A stretch of 64,000 nucleotides of DNA, from positions 26,855 through 90,854 of the forward strand of contig NZ_JAHCAP010000011.1 in NCBI RefSeq assembly GCF_019634815.1, in the 5' to 3' direction. The translations under genes and the position numbers were made by a program. Each line of letters starts with the position of its first letter. Within the stretch, counting starts at the first letter, position 1. Below, in pieces: positions 35,017-42,965 of this stretch. Under the pieces are notes generated by a model. It was not told the DNA's origin, searched no databases, and saw only the letters and a program-made list of their open reading frames with translations. Source of the stretch: Dokdonella sp. (GTDB lineage Bacteria; Pseudomonadota; Gammaproteobacteria; Xanthomonadales; Rhodanobacteraceae).

Positions 35017-35199
35017 ATGCTGCCCTCGCCGACGCTTTCGATACTGGCGGCGGTCGTGATCGGTGCCCTGGTCTATGCCTGGATCCTCGACACGAGCTTC
35101 CTCAAGGGCCTGCTGATCGGCGTCATCGCGACGGTGATCGGCTATGCCGTCTTCTTCCTGTTCGCCTCGATCTTCGTCGCCGGCCTGTTGGCCGCCTGA
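35017..35199 (+). CDS. Small two-helix membrane protein
   Basis: A 60-residue protein that is almost entirely two hydrophobic helices (SILAAVVIGALVYAWIL and GLLIGVIATVIGYAVFFLFA). It starts 46 bp after the DUF2149 gene on the same strand and ends the operon. There is no strong ribosome site before the ATG at 35017. Small membrane proteins at this position occur in related clusters, but I do not recognise a named family. Confidence 0.6.
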   Translation: MLPSPTLSILAAVVIGALVYAWILDTSFLKGLLIGVIATVIGYAVFFLFASIFVAGLLAA

Positions 35200-35648
35200 A
35201 CACGGCCATCGCGGCAAGCGATGCCAGGCCGGAAGGCCCGGCGGTCAGGCCATCGGGATCACATCACTCACGCCCCCGGCTCGATGGGTTCCGTGTCGCC
35301 GCGGATACCTCCTGCAGCGGACCCATACCCGTGATCCCGAGGCGCCAGATCGCGCATGTTGCGGCGAGGCGCGTCAAGTTGCCGGGGCAGGTTCACTTGC
35401 CCTTTCCTTGCGGCGGATCTTGTAGCGCCAAGCGTGCTCGGCTTCGATGCGCAACAGCACCAAAGCAGCGGAGCAAGCTCCGCTCTACGCTTGGCGGGAC
35501 GGCCTTCGTGCCGAAAGCATCGAAACGGGAAACGCCATCGTCGGACTGGAACCCGAACAATCCCGCGCGTGCACGTGCCATCCACGGCGCGCGCATCATG
35601 GCCGGTACGCAGTCCTTGGCTACGATCGGATCATCCCGATTCCGGCGC
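35200..35648. other. Non-coding gap with REP-like palindromes
   Basis: I see no supported gene here. Two short palindromes are present: CCAGGCCGGAAGGCCCGG (near 35224-35241), a relative of the REP core at 7097, and an AGCGGAG/CTCCGCT hairpin followed by CTAC (35467-35488), which on the minus strand reads GTAGAGCGGAG and resembles the same GTAG-type REP class. Either could end the operon transcript. Confidence 0.55.
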
Positions 35649-36719
35649 TTATTCGAAGCCGTTGCGGTAGATGCGATCGCCAGGCATCCAGATCGGCGCG
35701 CCCAGGTTGGTCGGAAGGCTCGACTGCGGGCCGGCGATCGTTTGCAATGGCGCCGCATAACCATTTGCAGCAAGCGCAAAGACGAGGATCTTGTTGTTGG
35801 CCGCTGTCGCGAAATCGGAAATCGAAACGATCAGGCGCTGCCGCTCGGGGTCGATGGCGAGGCCACCGATCGAACTGGAGGCGGGCAATTCCAGGCCGGC
35901 AATGGAACCGTAAATGGTGCGCAGCGGCACCACGTCGCCATTGGCCAGGTCGTCGAACACCACGATGCGCGCAGAGCGGCTGTTGTCGGGATTGGTGGTG
36001 AAAGCACCTACGAACAGCTTGCGCGATGACGGGTCGTAGGCGAGCGCACCGGCATAGGTACCAAGACCCGTGTTCGCACCCTTGATGATGCGCTTGGGTG
36101 CCACGTTGCCGCTGTCGGTGCGATTGAACACCAGAACCTTGGGCGTGTAGGGCGACGCGCTGTCGGTATCGGCTTCCGCGATTTCGTCGGTGGCCGGCAT
36201 GTAGACGATGCTCGACGGATAATTCTGCTGCGTCACGCTGCCGGACAAGCCACCCCATTGCACGGAGCGCTTGTAGAAGACGTCACCGTTGGCATTGCGA
36301 TCGAATGTCTTGAAGCAGCAACTGCTGACGATGAACAATTCGTCGTGTGCTGCGTCCACGGCCAGGCCGTGAACCTGATTCGCGTAACTCGGACCGATCG
36401 CGCGCAGCGGCGCGGGATCACCATTGGTGATGGAGGTTGAAAACACGCGGACCGACTGGCCGCGAAAGTCGCCCACATAGAGCACGTTTTCTCCAGGCTC
36501 GAATACACCCGACACCGGTTCGATCAGGCCACTGTTCGGGCCGCCCATGACGCGCAACGGTATCGCGCTGGCGCCATTGGCGTCGTCGGAAAAACTCAGG
36601 ACCGGACGGCGCTCATTGACATCGCCGCTGTAGCTGCCGATCAGGATGTCGGCACGCGCCTGCGCGAATGGCAGGACGGCGAGGAGCAAGGGAAGGAGCG
36701 TGCGGGCAAGGCGTTGCAT
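35649..36719 (-). CDS. Secreted beta-propeller protein with FE-ending C-terminal tag
   Basis: A 356-residue exported protein with a signal peptide (MQRLARTLLPLLLAVLPFAQARA). It contains repeats of the type FDDLANGDVVPLRTIYG, FSDDANGASAIPLRVMGG and FALAANGYAAPLQTIAG, spaced 45-60 residues, typical of a six- or seven-bladed propeller of the NHL/lactonase kind. No catalytic residues are evident. It ends MPGDRIYRNGFE, the same kind of tail as the M23 peptidase at 5078-6247. Both are probably recognised by the same export or anchoring machinery. The function of the propeller is unknown. Confidence 0.75.
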   Translation of the reverse strand: MQRLARTLLPLLLAVLPFAQARADILIGSYSGDVNERRPVLSFSDDANGASAIPLRVMGGPNSGLIEPVSGVFEPGENVLYVGDFRGQSVRVFSTSITNGDPAPLRAIGPSYANQVHGLAVDAAHDELFIVSSCCFKTFDRNANGDVFYKRSVQWGGLSGSVTQQNYPSSIVYMPATDEIAEADTDSASPYTPKVLVFNRTDSGNVAPKRIIKGANTGLGTYAGALAYDPSSRKLFVGAFTTNPDNSRSARIVVFDDLANGDVVPLRTIYGSIAGLELPASSSIGGLAIDPERQRLIVSISDFATAANNKILVFALAANGYAAPLQTIAGPQSSLPTNLGAPIWMPGDRIYRNGFE

Positions 36720-36773
36720 GGCGGATTCCGTGGTTGGCTTGCTGTCTGGAACGCGGTTTCGCGACGAAAACCC

Positions 36774-37733
36774 TCATGCGGTCTTCGCAACAACCTCGCC
36801 CACACCCAAGTCCATGACTTGCCGATACAAACCGACCAATCCGTTGCCCAGACGCAGGACGATGTCCGGATAGACGATCTGTTCTTCCTTCTCGTCGTGG
36901 CCATCGAGCAGGAGCAGGAAACGGCGCTGCGAAGCGGGATCATCCAGGTGATCGAGGTGCCGCTTGAGATGCTGGTGCTCGTTGCACAACCCGCGCACCC
37001 AACCGGGATTGCCAGCGGCGGCCAGATAGGCCGGAAACAACATCTCCTCTTCGATCACCAGATGCCGTGCGAGACTGTTGCGCAGCCATTGCATGCGCTC
37101 GGCATCCCCGCGCAGCGCGCCGGCGAGCGCAGACTCGATCACCGCATGATCGCGGCCGAGATATTCGAGCAGGTCGATCGGCTGCCCTGCCCGCGCGACA
37201 AGCGCGGTGAGCCCGCCACCATCAGCGGCGAGCGGATGCCAGCACAGCCGGCCTGTGCTGCGTGCGATCGCTTCGCGCATCGCTGCACTGAAGTCGAACG
37301 ATGCACGCACGAGGGCGCGTGCCCCCGCAGACAGCTCATCGAGCAGCTGCGCGAGTTCCGCAGCAGTGTCAATCGTCACGCAATGCGCCTCATCGAGCAG
37401 CGCGGCACGCAGCGGCAAGGGCGCGGCGGCGGCAGTGGCGTCATCGGCATGGACTTCCAGCGCGAAACGCGCGTGGGCCTCGATACGGTCGATGCGCCAG
37501 CGCGTGCCCGGCGCGACCCAGCGCGTCATGCCGTTGGCGAGGACTTCCGTGCGCACGCCATCCGCATCGAGCCATTCCACCGCGAGCTCGCCTGATTCCA
37601 CGCACAATCGTTCCCAGCGGTTCGCACGCGGCGCATGCCAGTTCAACAAGCGTGGTGGCACGTCGTCGCAGGTGTAACTGCGTGAGCGGCCGAGCTGGCG
37701 TCGCTGCGGTGAAGGTTCGAGTACGGGATTCAT
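36774..37733 (-). CDS. DUF1971-hemerythrin fusion protein
   Basis: A 319-residue cytoplasmic protein with two parts. Residues 20-97 (CDDVPPRLLNWHAPRANRWE, GELAVEW, then VAPGTRWRIDRI) look like the cupin-like DUF1971 domain found at the start of TehB. Residues 165-310 form a hemerythrin four-helix bundle with the iron-ligand pattern: His in LGRDHAVI, His-x3-Glu in ARHLVIEEEMLFP, His in CNEHQHLKRH and His/Glu in DGHDEKEEQIVYP. Hemerythrin proteins bind O2 or NO or repair iron-sulfur clusters (RIC/YtfE). Its place 123 bp beyond narK suggests a role against nitric oxide formed in nitrate respiration; this is inference. Confidence 0.75.
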   Translation of the reverse strand: MNPVLEPSPQRRQLGRSRSYTCDDVPPRLLNWHAPRANRWERLCVESGELAVEWLDADGVRTEVLANGMTRWVAPGTRWRIDRIEAHARFALEVHADDATAAAAPLPLRAALLDEAHCVTIDTAAELAQLLDELSAGARALVRASFDFSAAMREAIARSTGRLCWHPLAADGGGLTALVARAGQPIDLLEYLGRDHAVIESALAGALRGDAERMQWLRNSLARHLVIEEEMLFPAYLAAAGNPGWVRGLCNEHQHLKRHLDHLDDPASQRRFLLLLDGHDEKEEQIVYPDIVLRLGNGLVGLYRQVMDLGVGEVVAKTA

Positions 37734-37856
37734 GACGATGCCATCAAGTGGTCAACCACTGTCGCACGATTCCTGACACGCGGCGATGCGGCCTGCGGCA
37801 CCTGTCGATACCGAATCGATCAGGTGCCGCCTGGGCTGCCCTTGCGTGGATCGTGG

Positions 37857-40613
37857 TCAGCCTGTTGCGGGAGCTGGCGCGGCCGGTGACGAGGGCGGCG
37901 CAGCCGGCGGCCGCCGCTCGATGTCATGCAGCAAGCCTCCGCGCCGGGTGTACACCGCCCAGGTGATCACGATGCAGCTGATGTAGAAGACAAGGAATGC
38001 CCACAGGGCCGCATCGGCGCTGCCGGTGAGCGCAATCGAACTGCCGTAGCTCTTGGGAATGAAGAAGCCACCGTAGGCCGCGATCGCCGAACTGAAGCCG
38101 ATGATCGCCGCGCTCTCCTTCTCGGCCTGGCGCGTGCTGTCCTCGCGTGAGAGCGATGGCATCAGCCTGCCGATTTCCTTGCGCATGATTGCCGGGATCA
38201 TCTGGAAGGTGGAGGCATTGCCCACGCCACTGACGAAGAACAGGAACAGGAACGAGGCAAAGAAGCCGGGGAAGCTCTTGGTGTGCGTGAAGTGCATGAC
38301 GCCCAGCACGCCAATGGCCATGCCGATGAACACCCAGAAAGTCACGCGGCCGCCACCCCAACGATCGGAGACCCAACCCGTGAACGAGCGCGCGAGCGCG
38401 CCCACCAACGGCCCGAGAAACGCGAGCTTGAGCACGGGCACATGCGGAAACTCGATCTTGGCCAGCAACGGGAACGCTGCCGAGTAACCGATGAACGAAC
38501 CGAAGGTGCCCAGATACAGCCAGCACATGATCCAGTTCTGGCTGCGACGGAAAATCACCGCCTGCTCGGCAAACGAGGCCTTGGCCGAGGCCAGGTCATT
38601 CATGCCGAACCACGCGGCAATTGCCGAGGCCGCAATGAAGGGCACCCAGATGAAGCCTGCGTTCTGCAGCCACAATGGCTGGTTGGCTGCAACGCCATCG
38701 GTGCCGACATGCGGATCGCCGCCGAAGGCACCGAACACGCCGAAGGTAATCACCAGCGGCACGACGAACTGCACCGCGCTCACGCCGAGATTGCCCAGGC
38801 CTGCGTTGAGCGCAAGCGCGTGGCCCTTCTCCGCCTTGGGAAAGAAAAACGAAATGTTGGACATCGATGAAGCGAAGTTGCCGCCGCCGAAACCACACAG
38901 CAGCGCAAGCATCAACAACAGCCAGTACGGCGTCTGCGGATCCTGCACCGCGAAACCGATGCCCAGCGCCGGGATCATCAGCGACCAGGTCGACACCGTA
39001 GTCCACAAGCGGCCACCGAAGATCGGCACCACGAAGGAATAGAAGATTCGCAGCGTCGCGCCCGAGAGCGCGGGCAAGGCGGCCAACCAGAACAGCTGAT
39101 CGGTCGAAAGCTGGAATCCGACCGCGGGCAACTTGGCCACCACCACCGACCACACCATCCACACGGCAAACGACAGCAACAGCGATGGAATCGACAACCA
39201 CAGATTGCGCCTTGCGATCCGTTTGCCCTGGCTTTCCCAGAAACCACGATCCTCGGGCCGCCAGTCTTCGAGCAGGTGACTGCCGAGCACGCCCTCGTGT
39301 TCGGGCTTGTGGATGGGCTGCATTTCCGGCAATTCCGGCAGCTTGCGCAGCTCCTTCTCGGCCACACCACGCTCCATCGCGCGGATCGAGAAGTGCATCC
39401 ACAGCAGCGACACCAGCACCACCACGAACAACAGCGCAAAACAGCTTTGCCAGATGCCGACGAGATCGTTCAAGGCGCCGAACGCGATCGGCAGCAGGAA
39501 GCCACCGAGGCCGCCGACCAGTCCGACGATGCCGCCGACCGCGCCGACATGGCCGGGGTAGTACACCGGTATGTGCTTGTAGACCGCAGCCTTGCCCAGA
39601 CTCATGAAGAAGCCGAGGATGAAGACCAGCACCACGAAGCCCGCGACCCCGGTCTGGATATGGAACTTGATCGGCCCGTGGATGCCGTGCACGAGATATT
39701 CGGTCGGCGGATACGACAACAGGAAGCAACAGGCCACCGAGACGCCGAAGGTCCAGTACATCACGCGCCGCGCGCCGTACTTGTCCGAGAGCACGCCGCC
39801 ATAGATGCGGAACAGGCTGCCCGGAATCGAGTATGCAGCGGCGAGCATGCCGGCGACGCCGATGTCCAGACCGTAGACGCCGATCAGGTAGCGCGGCAAC
39901 CACAGCGACAGCGCAACGAAACCGCCGAACACGAAGAAGTAGTAGAGCGCGAAGCGCCAAACCTGCACGTTCTTGAGCGGTTCGAGCATGCTCGACAGCG
40001 ACTGCGGCTTGACGCCCTCGCGGCGGCGCTTTTCGTGTTCCGGATCATCCGTGGTGCTGAACCAGAAGATCAGCGCCATCGCCACCAGACCGGCGGCCCA
40101 CAGTTCGGCCACCATTTTCCAGCCCCAGGCCACCATCACCATCGGAGCCAGCAACTTGGTCACTGCGGCGCCGACGTTGCCCGCGCCGTAGATGCCCAGT
40201 GCCAGCCCTTGCCGACCCGCCGGGAACCAGCGCGAAACGTAGGAAATACCCGAGGAAAAGGCGCCGCCGGCAATACCCACGCCGACCGCGGCAAGCAGGA
40301 AAGTCGGATAGGAATCGGCAAACGTGAGCAGCCAGGTCGCGATCGCTGCCGTGAGCATCACGATGACCTGTACGCGTCGGCCGCCATACTGATCGGCCCA
40401 GATGCCGAGCATGAGCCGGATCAGGCTGCCGGTGAGGATCGGCATGCCGATGAGCAGGCCGAACTGGGTCTCGGAGAGATTCAGGTCCTGCTTGACCTGT
40501 ACGCCGATGATCGAAAAGATCGTCCAGACCGCGAAGCACACGGTGAACGAGGCCGTGGACATCCACAACGCCCGCCGCTGACGACCGCTGTCCAATGGAT
40601 TGAAGTCCTGCAT
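37857..40613 (-). CDS. narK: Double NarK nitrate/nitrite transporter (NarK1-NarK2 fusion)
   Basis: A 918-residue inner-membrane protein made of two 12-helix MFS units joined near residue 430-460. Unit 1 has the nitrate signatures YGAGNVGAAVTKLLAP and GLVGGLGGFLLP; unit 2 has GLGNLGVSAVQFVVP and FSSAIAAYGGFFIPK. In such fusions (for example Paracoccus NarK) the first half is thought to import nitrate with protons and the second to exchange nitrate for nitrite. It is the last gene of the nar operon, 59 bp after the parvulin gene. No separate promoter is evident, so it probably shares the nar transcript. The ATG at 40613 gives the family start. Confidence 0.95.
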   Translation of the reverse strand: MQDFNPLDSGRQRRALWMSTASFTVCFAVWTIFSIIGVQVKQDLNLSETQFGLLIGMPILTGSLIRLMLGIWADQYGGRRVQVIVMLTAAIATWLLTFADSYPTFLLAAVGVGIAGGAFSSGISYVSRWFPAGRQGLALGIYGAGNVGAAVTKLLAPMVMVAWGWKMVAELWAAGLVAMALIFWFSTTDDPEHEKRRREGVKPQSLSSMLEPLKNVQVWRFALYYFFVFGGFVALSLWLPRYLIGVYGLDIGVAGMLAAAYSIPGSLFRIYGGVLSDKYGARRVMYWTFGVSVACCFLLSYPPTEYLVHGIHGPIKFHIQTGVAGFVVLVFILGFFMSLGKAAVYKHIPVYYPGHVGAVGGIVGLVGGLGGFLLPIAFGALNDLVGIWQSCFALLFVVVLVSLLWMHFSIRAMERGVAEKELRKLPELPEMQPIHKPEHEGVLGSHLLEDWRPEDRGFWESQGKRIARRNLWLSIPSLLLSFAVWMVWSVVVAKLPAVGFQLSTDQLFWLAALPALSGATLRIFYSFVVPIFGGRLWTTVSTWSLMIPALGIGFAVQDPQTPYWLLLMLALLCGFGGGNFASSMSNISFFFPKAEKGHALALNAGLGNLGVSAVQFVVPLVITFGVFGAFGGDPHVGTDGVAANQPLWLQNAGFIWVPFIAASAIAAWFGMNDLASAKASFAEQAVIFRRSQNWIMCWLYLGTFGSFIGYSAAFPLLAKIEFPHVPVLKLAFLGPLVGALARSFTGWVSDRWGGGRVTFWVFIGMAIGVLGVMHFTHTKSFPGFFASFLFLFFVSGVGNASTFQMIPAIMRKEIGRLMPSLSREDSTRQAEKESAAIIGFSSAIAAYGGFFIPKSYGSSIALTGSADAALWAFLVFYISCIVITWAVYTRRGGLLHDIERRPPAAPPSSPAAPAPATG

Positions 40614-40672
40614 GGAGTGCCTTCGTGCGTGATTGAAAAGCGGTACAGCGATCGCGCAGCGCTGATTCCGGA

Positions 40673-41578
40673 TCAGGTCGCGCGCGCCTCGCCGGGATCG
40701 AGCCCGCGCACGCCATAACGGTCGGCGAGCAGGCTCAGGTATTGGTGGATGGCGTTCTGCCGTGCCTGGGTTTCCAGATACGCCGCAATCTTGGGTTCGG
40801 CTTCATCGAACGACAGCGCGGCGCCGCGTGCGACCTCGTCGATCAACACCACGTGATGACCGTAGCGCGTCTCGAGCGTGAGCTTGCCGAGGCCGGGCGA
40901 CAGCATGAACAGTTGGCGCTCGAATTCGGGCACGGTGTCACCGCGTTCGATCCAGCCCAATTCGCCGCCTTCATCCTTCGATGGGCACATCGAGTGCCGC
41001 TGCGCGAACTCGGTGAAGCGTTCGGGATGCTCGCGCAGCTCGCGGATCAGCGCCTCACCCTGGGTGCGCGCGGCCAGTCGTGCCTCGATGTCTTCGGGCG
41101 CGGCAGCGAGCAGGATGTGACGCACACGCAGGCGATCGGGCTGATGCAGGCGTTCGACATTGGCTTCGAAATAGCGCTCGCAGGCTTCGCGGCTGGGTGC
41201 CGGCACCGGCATCTCGCGTTCGATCAGCAGGCGGATCGCTGCTTCCTCCTCGGTTTCGCCATCCACCGCGTCAGCCGCGGCGTCCAGGCCGATGCGCAGG
41301 ACTTCCAAGCGCAAGAGTTCACGCACCACCAGCGCGCGCGCGGCCGCATCGCGCGAACGCTGCGGATCGGCATCGCGATGGTGCTGCATTTCCTGCGCGA
41401 TCTGACCTTCGTCGATGCCGGTTTCGCCGACATGGACGAAGCACGGCGGCGGCCGGCCGATGCTGCGCGGGCCCTCGTCGGCATCATGCTCGTGATGCTC
41501 GGCATGAGCGTCCTTGGCCACCGACTCGCGCGAGTCGATGATCGTCAGCGGGATCTTGCGAAGCTTGCCGGTGCTCAC
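40673..41578 (-). CDS. Parvulin-type peptidyl-prolyl isomerase of the nar operon
   Basis: A 301-residue protein. The C-terminal half is a PpiC/rotamase domain (RVRHILLAAAPEDIEARLAA, FTEFAQRHSMCPSKDEGGEL, GWIERGDTVPEFE, YGHHVVLIDEV), preceded by a helical chaperone-like region as in NifM and SurA. No signal peptide is evident, so it is probably cytoplasmic. The GTG start at 41578 overlaps the narI stop (GTGA), which makes it a translationally coupled member of the nar operon. Parvulin genes at this spot occur in other proteobacterial nar operons and may help NarG fold or mature. Confidence 0.85.
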   Translation of the reverse strand: MSTGKLRKIPLTIIDSRESVAKDAHAEHHEHDADEGPRSIGRPPPCFVHVGETGIDEGQIAQEMQHHRDADPQRSRDAAARALVVRELLRLEVLRIGLDAAADAVDGETEEEAAIRLLIEREMPVPAPSREACERYFEANVERLHQPDRLRVRHILLAAAPEDIEARLAARTQGEALIRELREHPERFTEFAQRHSMCPSKDEGGELGWIERGDTVPEFERQLFMLSPGLGKLTLETRYGHHVVLIDEVARGAALSFDEAEPKIAAYLETQARQNAIHQYLSLLADRYGVRGLDPGEARAT

Positions 41579-42282
41579 GACTGCCGCGGTCCGTAATTGA
41601 GGGTGGGCTGGCGGCGACGCACGACCTGGTAAGGCCGCCACAGATAGCTGATCGGGATGCTCCAGATGTGCACCAGACGCGTGAACGGCGTGAGCAGGAA
41701 CAGCGTCATGCCGAGGAAGATGTGCGCCTTGTAAACCCAGTGCACGTCAGCCAGCAGTTCACCCGCACCGCCGCGCAGGGTGACGATGTGCTGCGCCCAC
41801 TCGGCGAGCACGACCATCACGCTGCCGTCCATGTGATGCGTGGAGATGAAGATCGTGTAGAGGCCCAACAGCAACTGGGCCAGCAGCAGCACGAGAATCA
41901 ACACGTTGCGCCAATTGTCGGTGGCGCGGATGCGCGCGTTGACGATGTGACGCACCAGCAGGATCAACAGGCCGATCAGGCAGATCACGCCGAAGATGCC
42001 GCCGACCACCATCGCCAGCAGCTGCTTCTGCGCGGTGGTGATGAACACCGAGTAGACCGCGTGCGGCGTGAGCAGGCCGACCAGATGGCCACCGAGCACC
42101 ACCAGCACGCCGACGTGGAACATGTTGCTGCCCACGCGCATCCATTTGCCCGAGAGCATCTGACTCGAACCACTTCGCCAGGTGTACATCGAGTGGTCGA
42201 AACGCACCCAGCTGCCGAAGAAGAACACCGCCAGCGCGATGTACGGGTAGACCTGGAACGCGAGCAGATCGAAGTAACTCAT
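41575..42282 (-). CDS. narI: Respiratory nitrate reductase gamma subunit (cytochrome b)
   Basis: A 235-residue membrane diheme cytochrome b that oxidises quinol and passes electrons to NarH. Five helices are visible, with heme-ligand His residues in RFDHSMYTW, MFHVGVLVVLGGHLVG and the late WVYKAHIFLGM/RLVHIWSIP helices. The start MSYFDLLAFQVYPYIAL overlaps the narJ stop by 4 bp (ATGA). Length matches E. coli NarI (225). Confidence 0.95.
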   Translation of the reverse strand: MSYFDLLAFQVYPYIALAVFFFGSWVRFDHSMYTWRSGSSQMLSGKWMRVGSNMFHVGVLVVLGGHLVGLLTPHAVYSVFITTAQKQLLAMVVGGIFGVICLIGLLILLVRHIVNARIRATDNWRNVLILVLLLAQLLLGLYTIFISTHHMDGSVMVVLAEWAQHIVTLRGGAGELLADVHWVYKAHIFLGMTLFLLTPFTRLVHIWSIPISYLWRPYQVVRRRQPTLNYGPRQS

Positions 42283-42965
42283 GATTGCACCTGTGAATGA
42301 GAGGCGAGGTGGCCAGGCCTGGCTGTGGTGGAAGGCGTACATCCGTCGGCAGGCGCCTCGGGTCCGAAGCGCACGGCTTCTTCTTCCCACGTGCGATCGA
42401 TCGCCTCGATGGTGTCGTCGCGCGGTTCTTCGCGCACGCGCCGACGCAGCAGGGCGAGGTCGAACTTGCCTTCGCCATACTCGACGAGCAGTTCGAACAA
42501 CAGCGCGTAGGGACTTTCACGCTCGGCTGCGCGCGCGGCAAGCAGGCTGACGATATGGCTGACGTGGTGCAGCCAGTCGCGCGCCTCTGCCTGCGGCCGC
42601 TGATCGAGATATTCGAGCAGCAGCGGCAGGTAGTCGGGCAGCTCCTTGGCGTCGAGCTCGAAGCCGTTCTTGCGATAGGCATCGATCAGATCGACCATCG
42701 CCTGGCCACGATCGCGCGATTCGCCGTGGATGTGCTCGAACAGGAGCAGACTCATCGCACGGCCGCGGTCAAAGGTCTGCAGCCAGCGATCCTGCGCATC
42801 CAACGGATCGGTGGCAAGCAAGGCCTGCACGAACTCGCCGAGCGCGCCGCGTCGCGCCTTCGGCAAGGCCTCGTCATCGCAGGCCGCGAGCAACTCGGTG
42901 CCATGCTGCCACAGTTCGTCCTGTGGATAGTCGATCAGCACGCCGAGCAGCTTGAGCATGCTCAT
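42279..42965 (-). CDS. narJ: Nitrate reductase molybdenum cofactor assembly chaperone NarJ
   Basis: A 228-residue TorD/NarJ-family chaperone that binds the NarG N-terminus and helps insert the molybdenum cofactor and the FS0 cluster. Family features are LLGVLIDYPQDELW at the start, FEHIHGESRDRGQAMVDL in the middle, and LPDYLPLLLEYL. The C-terminal tail is hydrophilic. It overlaps narH by 4 bp and narI by 4 bp. Confidence 0.95.
   Translation of the reverse strand: MSMLKLLGVLIDYPQDELWQHGTELLAACDDEALPKARRGALGEFVQALLATDPLDAQDRWLQTFDRGRAMSLLLFEHIHGESRDRGQAMVDLIDAYRKNGFELDAKELPDYLPLLLEYLDQRPQAEARDWLHHVSHIVSLLAARAAERESPYALLFELLVEYGEGKFDLALLRRRVREEPRDDTIEAIDRTWEEEAVRFGPEAPADGCTPSTTARPGHLASHSQVQS

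Noticed and set aside
37734..37856. FNR box in front of the hemerythrin gene (ATCAAGTGGTCAAC near 37743)
   Set aside because: The half-sites are not inverted with 4-bp spacing, so it does not fit the FNR palindrome.
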